The notes under the pieces: generated by a model
What the model was told of the DNA's origin: nothing
Database searches by the model: none
The model's input: the letters and a program-made list of their open reading frames with translations, nothing else
Translations under genes and position numbers: made by a program
NCBI RefSeq assembly: GCF_949628215.1
Contig: NC_134277.1
Span: 29,215,058-29,279,057, forward strand
DNA: 64,000 nt
Direction: 5' to 3'
Origin: Phalacrocorax aristotelis
Lineage: Eukaryota; Chordata; Aves; Suliformes; Phalacrocoracidae
Part shown: positions 51,186 through 62,045 of the stretch, piece by piece
Numbering within the stretch: position 1 is the stretch's first letter
Layout: every line of letters starts with the position of its first letter

Positions 51186-51255
51186 CCATGAATGAGATCC
51201 CTCTTCTCCATGGGTGCCTGCCATGCATGAGATCCCTTTTCTTCATGGGTGCCTA
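51186..51255. repeat. Imperfect 35-bp tandem duplication
   Basis: Two 35-base units (51186-51220 and 51221-51255) differ at four positions by eye. Each carries GAGATCCC and CATGGGTGCCT blocks. It is a local duplication, older than the perfect 30-bp one at 22384. Confidence 0.9.
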
Positions 51256-51643
51256 TGTTTCACCAGGTAGCAGCTGAGCTTCAGGATACTAGTAAATTCA
51301 GTTTTGTGTAGGAACCCTTCTTGCTCCAACTGACCAAGAACAACGCCTGTGAATATATATATATAATTCCCTTTTCCCAAAGGCTCTTGGAAGAGTACTT
51401 AGCTGTGCCTGTTTCCTGGGCCCTGAGAATATGCACAGCACTTGAGCGTCAGGGAGGTGGGCAATGAATTTGAGTGGGCTAAATCATAGCCCTATGTGGC
51501 ATATACATTCCTTAGATTTTAATGAAGAGCAACTAATATCTGATGTAAACTGCAGTTCCCAGAAACTATTGTAGATCCTTATTTAATCTACCTGCTCAGT
51601 GTATGAATGTGAGTGTTCACTTCAGCCTGTGTATTATACAAGG

Positions 51644-51655
51644 AAAAAAAAAAAA
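51644..51655. repeat. Short poly-A tract
   Basis: About a dozen A interrupted only at the edge (AAAAAAAAAAAAG), in unique intron sequence. No retrocopy boundary is visible. Confidence 0.6.
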
Positions 51656-52023
51656 GAACAGAAAAGATTTACCAGTGATGGTAGACTTCCAAGTGCAAGC
51701 TTTTCCCAATCTGTTCTGGAAATTAAAGCTTTTTTTCCTGTGGCAGTGTGTGTAATTCAAGATCCTCACATTTAGATGTTGGTAACATGGTGGCTACTTT
51801 AATATTTTTGATGTTTCATGGTCAGCTTCTTTCATCTTCAGCATACTTTGATTACTGGCAAAAAGAGCATGTAAGTGCTTTGAGTAGTAAAGTTCCAGTG
51901 TAAATCCCCACACAATGAGGAGATGAACATGGGTACTGTGACCAGAGTTTAATGAATATCAGTGGAGTGATCCATTCACATTCATTCAGACTTTTGAATT
52001 TTATCCTTCAGTGTCGAAAACAA

Positions 52024-52612
52024 TGTTGTGGTTTAAGCTCAGCCAGGAATGAAGCACTACAGAGCTGCTCATGCACTCCCCTCCAGTGGGATGGAGGAGA
52101 AAATTGGAAGAGTAAAAGTAAGAAAACTCATGTGTTGAGATAAAGACAGTTTAATAAGTAAAGCAAAAACCATGCATGAAAACAAAGCAAACCAAGGAAT
52201 TAATTAACTACTTCCCATCAGCAGGCTTATGGAAGTTCAGCCATCTCCAGGAAAGCAGGGCTCTGTCACATGTAACGGTTACTTGGGAAGACAAACACCA
52301 TCACTCCAAGCTTCCTTCTTCTTCCCCTTTCTTTATATGCTGACCATGACGCCATATGGTGTGGGATATCCCTGGGGTCAGTTGGGCTCAGCTGTCCCGG
52401 CTGTGTCCCCTCCCAGCTCCTTGTGCCCCCCAGCCTGCTTGCTGGTGGGGTGGGGTGAGAGGCAGGAAAGGCCTTGACTCTGTGTAAGCACTGCTCAGCA
52501 GTAACTGAAACACCCCTGTGTTATCAACACTGTTTCCAGCACAAATCCAAACCACAGCACTATACCAGTTACTATGAAGAAAATTAACTCTATCCCAGCC
52601 AAAAGCAGCACA
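52024..52612 (-). mobile_element. Solo LTR of an avian endogenous retrovirus, antisense
   Basis: A 589-base LTR lies on the minus strand, beginning TGTGCTGCTTTTGGC and ending CCACAACA when read in its own direction. It is bounded by the perfect 5-bp duplication AACAA (52019-52023 and 52613-52617). In LTR orientation a TATA box (GCATATAAAG, 52340-52331) is followed about 180 bases later by an ATTAAA polyadenylation signal (52155-52150), giving a normal U3-R layout. I recognise the sequence as an LTR that is common in bird genomes but cannot name the subfamily with certainty. The 5-bp duplication suggests ERVL class. No internal viral genes remain. The antisense orientation in the NXPH1 intron is the usual tolerated one, since its poly-A signal is not in the gene's sense. 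Confidence 0.92.
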
Positions 52613-52617
52613 AACAA

Positions 52618-55600
52618 GCATTTTACCAAGTAACATGCATATAGATTAAACTGAAAGGTTATTTTGATTAACTTTTTGTCATTTGTCATTTTGTCAGGTG
52701 AACTAAGAAAATATAATTTAAATTCTACAGATGTTTATCTTTATTAACATCTCAAAACTTACCAGAGGGTTACTTTGTTTTTCTATGCCACATAATAATA
52801 CCTTGCTGCTTTGAGGTGCACTGACTAGTCAGTCTTTTGTGTCTACCCAGTATTCATTGAAGTATCATTTATTCATTGTGATTAGTAATGAGATCTAGGT
52901 AAGAGAGATAAAACAAATGTAAAAATATTCCTCTGTCTCTGAATTATTTCTTGTTTTTAAGGCAGAGAAAAAGTAAAACAGGCCATCAAGAAATTAAATA
53001 CATAAAGATCAGAGGTGAGATAATGAGCTCATTTGCATTGCATTCAGGATTTATTTTGAACTTCAAAACATGAGATCATAAACCAGTCAACATTTAAATA
53101 CTGCCAGCTATATGAAAGACTAAATCAAACAGGCTTTTTATTTTTTTTTCATCCTCTAACAATTATTCTCTCAATGGATATTTTCAGTCTTTAATTTGGT
53201 GGTCTCTGAATGTGAAGTTCTGTCATCTGTAATTTTTTTTTTTTTTAAAACAAACAACCAGAAGTAACCGCAGAAGTCTACTGTAAATAGCAGTTACTGG
53301 AGAGTAGAAGACTAGAAGAGATACTGGGCAGGAAACAGAATTGCAGGTGGTGGGTTGCTCAAGAAGCTGCTTTAAAAATGTTTTCTACTGGTGCAGTTCA
53401 GGGCTTGACTTTAGGCAAATGAGACTTGTGCTATATCACAGCAAAACAGGTAATAGAAAACAGAGGTAACTGACCCCCAAATACAGTTTTCCTGTCCGTT
53501 AGAAGATATTTTATAGGCCTTTCGCACTACTGTTGATGTCTAGTCGTTCTACAGACATAATATACTATTCAGACTTCTGTGACATCTGAAGGAAAAAACC
53601 CTTTTTTTCGGGATTGTGTCTTTATAGTTTGCCACAGATTGGTGGAAAATACACAGGACAGCTGTACTTGCCCTACTCCAAGGCAGTCCAAAAGACAATC
53701 TGAGTCTGAGGTTAAGATGGTAGAGTGTGTGTTGGCATGTATGTTAGGATGTTGTCAGTAAGACTTCCATCTTTGGCCTTTTATTCCTTCCCCATTTAAT
53801 TTCTTTGTAGAGGGTAAGATGCTTTACAATATTTTCCTGACCACATTTTTCCTCATATCCTTCTGGTAAGGCTGGAGTTGGGTTGTACATCTCTTAATTC
53901 CCCTTTCTCAATTACTCGAGAGTTGAAGAATGAAGCAAGGAGGATGAAACCATCTTGCTCTTCTTGCAACAAATAAATTCATATTGTGAGCAGGGCCAGG
54001 TGAGGACCTATGGCTGTGTCAGGACTTGCCTCTGTTTCCCTGAACGGACGACCAAGGCTGTGACAATTTTAGCCTGCTGTGATAAATGGTAGCTCAGCCA
54101 GCTCATGACTGTAGTGAAGGAGGGAGCTTAAAGATACAACAAGATAACCTTTCAGAGATGTGCAAATTTGCTCAAATAAATAAAATCAGGAAAGGGCACC
54201 ATATTTTAACTTGTTTTTTGCAATGTCTGAAACTAATCTCTGCCCCAGCTACCACATTACTGTAAAGTCATTTGATTTTCCATTATCTAGGTCATCAGTT
54301 CAAATTTGGTCCAAGATGTCACTTGGCCCAATCTTCTGTAAATTAGACGTGCTTGACTAGGGGTACTCTCAGATACTCAGCAACCATAAATGGACACACA
54401 AAATTACATCTTTGCTTTGCCAGTATAAAAATAGACAGAGACAAAAAAATAGAGTGATACGAGTAAAAAGCAGCTTGGGTGACTTTTTGCAGAAAGCCTA
54501 ATGGAGTCTCCAGTCAGCCCACTGATAAAGCTGCTATTCCTGCTTGCAATCTATTTTCCACTGAATATAATCAGCCAAACAAACACAAAATAATCTTGTT
54601 TGGTGCAGACTGCTGTGTTGGCACCTGAACAGCACCTAATGTGCCAGCTGCTGCTTTGTTTTGTTTTGTTTGTTTGTTTGTTTCTTGCTGTATTAATGGA
54701 TTTTACATCACTTTTATTATCCAGTAAAAATATAATAAAAACCATTCAGGATATATGGATGCCAAGGTGGTTTTGTGGAGAAATTTGGATGCATAGCATC
54801 TATTTTTTGAATAGGTGATCTTTGTATGTTTTCGCTTGATTACACCTGTACAAAATATGTGGCCTGTTTACTGCTTTGAGTGGACACTAGGGATCCACTA
54901 TGGATTTTGTAAGGGTGCCTGTACACTATATACCACATCAGTTTACAGCAGGCACTCTGCTGAATTGCTGCTATCACTCTAAAGAATCATTCTATGCCTC
55001 TCTTTATCCTTTCCATTTCCCAAGAAAGCCTGATTTCAAACATGCTAAAATTTTTAGTGATAAGGTGAAAGAAGGAGGGAGGTTTGAGTTTTTAATTGCA
55101 TCAGCATTCCAGATAATTTCTTTCTTCGTTTGCTTTCACCTTCTCAATGGGCTATCTCAGGTATATCAGTACCTTCCAGTCTTGGACAGTGAAAATAGTG
55201 TGAAAAAAAAAAATTATCATTTTGACCCATAAGAGACTAATCAGGAAAAAAAACCTCATAAAAGTAAAAGCCAAGATGTTTAGGGTTCTGTTAAATTTAG
55301 TTGGACAGGCTTGGTTAACAGATCGTTTACTTTCCCAGGTGAAATTGGTGCTAATTTCTGAAGCAGGTAAGGATTGAATTTTAGGACTCGTAAGAATTTT
55401 TGAATAGTTGTGGAGGGAAATATCAGAGAAAATCTCAGATAGCAAAGTGCTAGTTATGGCCTTTTGTGCACAAAATGACTATTACTTACCAAATAATTCT
55501 CATAACTTTCACATATATAATAAGCATAGATCTTCCCATACCTTTTAGCATTAACAGTGTCTGTGGGGGTTTTAAGAATCTGATTTATTTTTATTTTGTG

Positions 55601-58600
55601 TGTTGCCCAGGGACGTTTCCTCAAATAATAATCAATTTCATATTTCTGATAAAAGCTTTATCCAATATTTATGGGCTTTAAAGAGTTTTAGATTGGAAGT
55701 GTTTATAAAATACTTTGGAAAAATCCTTGTTTAAAAAACGTTGGGATAACAGCTGTCCATAAAAACAATGACAGTATTAAAACAACAGCATAATGTTCAG
55801 GCTATTTTTATGTCTGCTAGCCTAAGCCATATAACTCAACCACAGCTACCTCAATCTCTCATTCTTTACATTTTTTTTTTACTAAAATACATTTCAGGAA
55901 TAAAATAGACAAGTCGTTTATGGGATGTCATTAAGCATGAGCACTAATATAAATAAATCTATATAGAGCACAAAAATATAGACAGTGGTGTGTCAACAGA
56001 GGCAAACAAATAGGCATTTGAGTGCATATGCATACATGGCTTTGTGATATATCAGGATATGGAGCTTTTAAAATCATTATTACCAGTGTTTACCACTTGC
56101 TTGCTTTCCAGTCTGCATGGCTTATTGCATATTATAATTTGAAAAGATTATCTTACTAGGGTAATGAACAATAAAAGATTTCTAATTCATCCTAATAAGC
56201 TTGAATGGTAACCCACATGCCTTGGACATTTCTAGCCAGGCATAATTTATCCACATCTTTGGCTGTGAAACAGTGTGGATCTTCTTAACCGAGTCCCTGA
56301 CAGATGGTTTAAGCTTTTTCAGGACTACATTTCCAATCATTTTGCCCATATTGCAAAATTGGCCTTGAAAAAGGGTAAAGAGTTGTTATGCTGCATTAAC
56401 ATCTCTTCTGAATTGCTTGCTGTGAAGGACATGAGAAAAGAAGGAAATAAAAAGAGGAATGTTTTAAAAATAAACTTTTGAAAGCCACAAATTTTAGACA
56501 TGATAATGATCTTAAATTGCATCCCTCACCTCAGTTTGAATGTGAATGTGGTCACATTATGTGTTATAATGAAACCACAACTTCCGGTTACCTTGTTTCA
56601 TAAATGATTCAGATGGCATTCATGGTATAAGAAGTGTTAAAAGTGCTGTAATTAGAAAGACTTCCTATAGTCTTAAACCCTGTTGATGGATAGCACAATT
56701 GACTGCTATTAGATGAACAGGGATTTCTGTGGCACATTTCAAGATTTTTGATACTCTGAATGGAAAAGCTCAAATATCTGCATTCATTTCTGCATGAAAC
56801 ATGGATTGATCACACGTACTATGCTAAATTTTCATTTTCTTTTGCAGCTTCAGCTGACTGGCTTCTTCATATAAAGTGCTGTTCTTTTCTTCTTGCCACC
56901 TTTTAGTTTATGATAAAAATCAATGAAAGCTGAAGCCTTCCACAGTCATCTATAAAATGCAATTACTGTATACAACACACAGTAAAACTCCTGTGGTGTA
57001 TATGTTGAGACATAATTTATGCTACTTACCTCCAGAGAGGTATTGATCCTACTCTGTGAATATCTCACAAAAGGGCTGTTGAATGCAAGCTCAAGGAAAT
57101 ATGTGGTTATTGGGTCTGATCTATAATTTGATTAATAATGACCTGTTTCTTGAACTCTGCTCCTTATTGCACTGTTTTCTGTGACTGCATCTTTTATCTT
57201 TGGATATTTCCCCTGCTGATCTCCTTCAGAGGCCCACCCCACCTTGCTGTCCCTTGGGTTCACTGTGGTCTCTGTGAGCCCCACCAAAGGAGCTGCAGGA
57301 GAAGGTTGAAATGAGCTGGTAGATTTGTTTATTATTTTTTAAATGGCTAGCAATCTTTGCTAATCCTGGAAGTGGTGGTTGCCCAGCACAAACTGCACCC
57401 ATTCTGTGATGGGATCCAGTTCTTAAAGTTTTTTTCTGCTGCTAATAGGAAGGAAAAGCAATTTTGAATAAATAGTCCAGCAAGGGTTCTCCAAGATAGA
57501 TTCCATCACTTGAAGGGTAAAAATTCTAATGCTTAGTTAAGTTCATGGTTTTGAGAGCTGCATTATAGCATATTGAACACCAGGAAAAACCCTTAAGAAT
57601 GATATAAAACAGAAAGTGGGTGGATTTTATGCAAAACCTCTCAGCATTCTGGTGGTGAAGTAATACCTGCACAGTGAATATAAATGAGAATAAACCCCTT
57701 CTGCAAGAATAAACCTCTGTTACTCAATGCCTCAGCACTTTGTCTCAGGTAAATTCCTCAAATAAAGAATAGTTGAGTCGTGTCTCCGACCTGACAGTTT
57801 CCATTTCAAAGTTCGTGTTCCTTGAGATGCTGCAAGAATGTTAGCAATTTGCTGTACTGTGTGAAAAAAAACATTGTGTATTCATAGAATGAGAGTTCAG
57901 GAGAGTTTAATTCACTTTGGAAGAGACCTGGGTAGCAGGGTAAGCTTCTCTATTATATGATTACAGTAAATACTTCAACCTTGTTCTGACATAAATGGTC
58001 TGTTTTGGGATTTGATGGAAGTTAATTGCCTATTGTGATTGCACTGTAGTTGATGAATGCCGTACTGGGGCATGACAAAATAATATTTATTGAAAATGAG
58101 AAAAAGAGCCTGTTAAAGGAATAGTAGCAATATAATTTAGGTCCAAATTGGGCCTAAACTAATTCAAAGTAGAAATATCCATAATAAGGGACACTTTCCT
58201 CTCCATCTATTCATTGGTGGGGTTTTCAAGCAAGCATAAGCTTATTTCATTGGTTCTGACAATCTGAAAGTGATGCTTGAGTAGAAACTGAATAAAAAGC
58301 AAAGTATAAAACAGCAGCCTCATTACACATACAGAAAACAAACCCCAAACAACAGGCTAAGAAAATAAAACCAGAAACTGAACTTGATTTTAAAATGCTT
58401 TTTGTTTTACTAATCATATTATTATGAAAACCTTGTCTCAGTGAAGTCAATGCTGCTCTATTATTGCATTCCTCAGAGCTAGGATTAGAGATGTGATTTC
58501 TGCAGCCAGCACTGTTACCTGCTTGGGCTTCCTGCCTCAGTTTGCCCGTGCATGAGATGCTTTATATCTTCGCTTGAAGAGAAGACAAAATTGCTTGGAA

Positions 58601-59159
58601 AAAAATCTGTTGAGACTATGAAGCTTGTCTGTGCATTTAATAAGAGATGAAAGAGTCACTACAGTTGGAAGCAAATCAACTAGTCTAATTTCCTTGCTGA
58701 ATCAATATTTTTTTCTTGCAGTATATTTTGTAAAGTTTTGTCCACTCAAGTAAGAAAAATGGCTTTTTAATATTGAGATGATGTGAAAAAAAGAACTGTG
58801 TAATGTTCCTGATACAGAGCAGTAGTCCAGTACAGCTACTGAGTGGAAGTCCAATCCATGCATGGCTTTCTGGAAAGCTCTTACACCATGAGCAAGCTTG
58901 ATTTTTCATTTGAAAAACAAAGAGAAAGGGTAGTGAAGTGACCATTCTTAGAACTCAGTCACTACATTTGGGAACTAACAAGAAGAATGTATTTTATAAG
59001 CTGGAGAAATGATATTTTGGAAATTGCTGAGGGAAAGGAAGCTTGGTTGAATCAAATGATCACAGATTGACCAACATCAGCCAATACGATTTAGCCATGA
59101 AAAAGGTCAAATGTTCCTGAGGCAAGTCAGGTGAGATACTTCTACTGAGATGTGAAATG
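52618..59159. other. Intronic, no gene seen
   Basis: AT-rich intron without recognisable exon. It holds a T14-A4 junction (53233-53250) followed by CAAACAACCAG, a TTTTG/TTTG microsatellite at 54655, and chance frames under 115 codons. A motif at 57886-57940 faintly resembles an antisense CR1 3' end but is too weak to call. Confidence 0.4.
54655..54683. repeat. (TTTTG)n/(TTTG)n microsatellite
   Basis: Two to three TTTTG units run into three to four TTTG units. It is a compound, slippage-prone repeat. Confidence 0.9.
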
Positions 59160-59545
59160 GTATTACTGGTACTTTATCTGGAAAATTATGTGCAATTCTA
59201 GTCATTCATATTCAAGGAAGAAATAAATTACTGTGGGAAAGGCCAGGCTATTTTTGGAGAGGAGAATAAAAGATGGCTTGTTAAGCCTAGCGGAAGGGGG
59301 TTATGTCTGCTCTGTATAAATACACCTGGGGTAAATACAAAGGAAGGGGGAGACAGTCTCCTCAGCTAAAAACCAACATTGCCATAAGAATAAATGCCTA
59401 GTGATTGCCCATGAGTAAATTCAGGCTAGAAGCTACCTAGCCATCGAAGAAGCGGGGTCTGAAGCACCTGGCCCTTTGGAAGAACTGAATGAAGACCTTA
59501 ATTAGTATTCAGGTGGATTTTGATCAGTTTCTGAAAGACTTGGTG
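59160..59545 (+). mobile_element. Ancient CR1/L3-like LINE relic, 3' part of ORF2
   Basis: The stretch follows the order of an old amniote CR1: ACTTTATCTGGAAAATTATGTG...ATTCTAG (decayed '[10 protein letters not shown]' block), then TTTGGAGAGGAGAATAAAAGATGG (decayed 'lEKRRlrG' block), then GCTCTGTATAAATACACCTGG, TAAATACAAAGGAAGGGGG, ATGAGTAAATTCAGGCTAGAAGC and a final GATCAGTTTCTGAAAGA. The frame is broken throughout. The spacing and the 'GTATAAATAC' form point to an older subfamily, unlike the younger copies at 5.1 and 61.6 kb. The ends are approximate. Confidence 0.7.
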
Positions 59546-61609
59546 GGATGTGGTGCCTGTAATATCTTATCAGGGTCCTTTTTTAACTATACCTTTTAAC
59601 TCCTATGAGCTAAATCCACCCATTTAAATTGAGGTAATGCTACAAGCTTCAGTTTGACTGCATAGCCATATAAGCATGGCAGCGCTTCATCTGAAATGTA
59701 AATGATGTTTTGCAGAGAGAGCAAGAGACTAAAAAAATCTAATTACAACCAGGTCTAGTGGACTCATCTGAACTTACTTTGCTTGGTGAAGGCCTAAGAG
59801 AGGGTCAGGGAGCTATCTGTGATCCTTCTGATGCCAGAAATTCAGTTAGAATAGCCTGAAGCTAAAATCTCTTAAGAGGACATTAAATGAACCACAGCTT
59901 GACAAAATGCAGCCATGTTCCTTCAACGATCTTTTTACTTACTATGCACACTGCCCAGGGCATGCAGGAGAGGGCATTGTGGAGACTATGCAATACTATC
60001 CTGTTTGGAGATTTCCTAGTAGTGGAAGAATTGTCAGGCAGCTGGTTACCTGAGCCACCTTTTCAGCTTCTGGAATGAGATTAAACTCACTGTACTTGCC
60101 CAAATATATTCTACTTTAGTACGTAACCCCCCCCCCCCCCAAAAAAAAAAAAAACAAACCCAACCAAAACGCCTATTATTACACGGGAAATGCTGAACAC
60201 CCTTTATTTACCTCACAAGTGGACTCTGTAAATTTTCATTCATTTGTATCTGAGTTCTGTGGTTATCAGCTGAGGCCAGTGTTACCATGATACCAAAGCA
60301 TAGTTTGGTCTAATTTGAGTGTCCCAGAAGGGACTGGACATCCCAAATGGTGCTTATCTTCAATTTGATAAACAGCTCATTAAAATGTGCCTGGTCACTG
60401 GCATACTGTCTTGCCTGCCACTGAGATTTGATGTGTTTGATCTACAGGATCATGACACTAGGAGAATGAACCTTCACATTATTTGACCAGTGTGCAGCCA
60501 GCAAGGGGTCTTGAGCTGATAATTACAATTCCAGTCTGGGAATTTAGATCTGATGGGAAGTAAAGCTTTACCTGCAGCATATCAAAACTTCACAAAGACA
60601 GGGGTTAGATAAATGGCTGCTTTGGTCCATCATTGTCCCTCTACTTTCCCATTCCCTGTTTCTTGTCTCTTACATTACATTCTGGTAGAGTATTTGTGTG
60701 GTGGAGCTGGGAACTGGCACAGGAGACAGGGGAGCAGGTTCTGCCAGCCCAGTATCTGTCATGTTTCCTCTCTATTCAGAGGAAATCTGCAGGTGAAGGG
60801 GAATTCCTGGTGGGGTTTTGCATGTACTTTGCAGCTTGAACAAACCTCAGAGAACATTAACCCTATATTTATGTGCTAACGTTACATACAGATGAAATAC
60901 ACACAGGCCGTAGTTCCTGTTTCACTGGTTGAAAGTTCTACCATATTTCCCCGTGCATGTTTTGGCAGTTAGACTTTGGCTATTAGCTGAAGCTAATCCA
61001 TCTGGAATCTGTCTCAGACAGGACTTAGCTTTGTGACCTAGGAAGCACCTGCTTTGAGCATTTATTTTTTGAATTTCATAGGCTATATATATGATGTGGA
61101 ATTTAGTCCTTTACAAGATTTCTTGGTCTTTCATGATCTTTGCCTACCAAGTCCTTATTTATATTAATTTATGTCCTGTCAGTTTCCATCTCCCATTTCA
61201 AGTGCAAAATCCAGACTTAAGAGTTTTCTAGTCGTTTATAACAATGGGAAGCTGTGTTTTTGGTCTGCAGTCACATAATGGCAGTCTAAGGTAGTATGTT
61301 ACTTTGATTCATCCAGGCTTAGGGTACTCACGTAGTCTGTTAGTTCCTGTGTATCTGCTGCTGATGGATGATAACTTGCCAGAATCTTAATTTTATTACT
61401 TTCAGTTGTGTGACTGTATACCAGGTATCTTCTGTGGAAACTGGATCAGAAAACAAGACATATAAAAACTCTGCCTTGTTTCTGAAGAAAAAGTTCAGCA
61501 GCACAAGTACAAATGATTTTTACATTTCCCAGCCACATCACGGCAGGCAAGAGTTCCCAGGCATGTTTAGAAGAGCATTAGGCCTGTGCTTGCCTTGAGT
61601 ATGAGATGC
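59546..61609. other. Intronic, no gene seen
   Basis: Unique intron with a poly-C/poly-A junction at 60127. The overlapping short + frames at 60613-60879 have no known domain. No exon is supported. Confidence 0.4.
60127..60170 (+). repeat. Poly-C/poly-A junction with A-rich tail
   Basis: Fourteen C are followed immediately by 14 A and then CAAACCCAACCAAAAC. The G-free 44-base tract matches the other A-rich CCAA tracts of this intron. Its length is likely unreliable. Confidence 0.9.
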
Positions 61610-62045
61610 AGTCCATTTGGTCAAAGGATTGGGAAGCCTGCCATATGAGGATAGGCTGAGAGAACTGGGTTTGTTCAGCCTTGAGAAAAGGAGGCTCAGA
61701 GGGGATCTCATCACCATGTACCAGTACTTAAGGGGCAGCTACAAAGAAGGTGAAGACTCCCTTTTTACATGGAGTCACATGGAAAGGACAAGGGGGAATG
61801 GACATAAATTGCTCTTGGGGAGATTCTGATTGGACACCAGAGGGAAATTTTTCACACTGATGACAGCCAACCATTGGAATAATCTCCCAAGGGAAGTGGT
61901 TGACTTGGCCATGTTGGACACCTTCAAGAGTCGGCTGGATAGGGTGCTGGGCCATCTTGTCCAGACTGTGGTCTTCCTAGAAAGGTTGGACTAGATGATC
62001 CCTGAGGTCCCTTCCAACCTGTGATTCTGTGATTCTGTGATTCTG
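61610..62045 (+). mobile_element. CR1 LINE, 5'-truncated, with octamer tail
   Basis: This CR1 3' fragment carries the ORF2 C-terminal block (61617-61829 open: '[33 protein letters not shown]'), then a stop within the equivalent of the 'gRfrldirk' block. The 3' untranslated part contains GGTTGGACTAGATGATCCCTGAGGTCCCTTCCAACC-type sequence. It ends in three GATTCTGT repeats at 62022-62045, the characteristic CR1 tail. It belongs to a different CR1 subfamily from the copy at 5.1 kb, as the tail (ATTCTGTG instead of ACTCTATG) and the 'MYQYLRG' form show. It is truncated and cannot be active. Confidence 0.95.

Larger units (their letters stand above)
48733..52018. other. Intronic segment between the two LTRs, no gene seen
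   Basis: The 3.3 kb between the LTRs is ordinary unique sequence, not retroviral internal sequence, so the LTRs are independent insertions and not a provirus. The part at 49800-50170 is rich in homeodomain-type motifs. No exon is supported. Confidence 0.6.

Noticed and set aside
57886-57960. CATAGAATGAGAG...GGAAGAGACCTGG resembling an antisense CR1 3' end
   Set aside because: Too few matching positions and no duplicated octamer; cannot be separated from chance.
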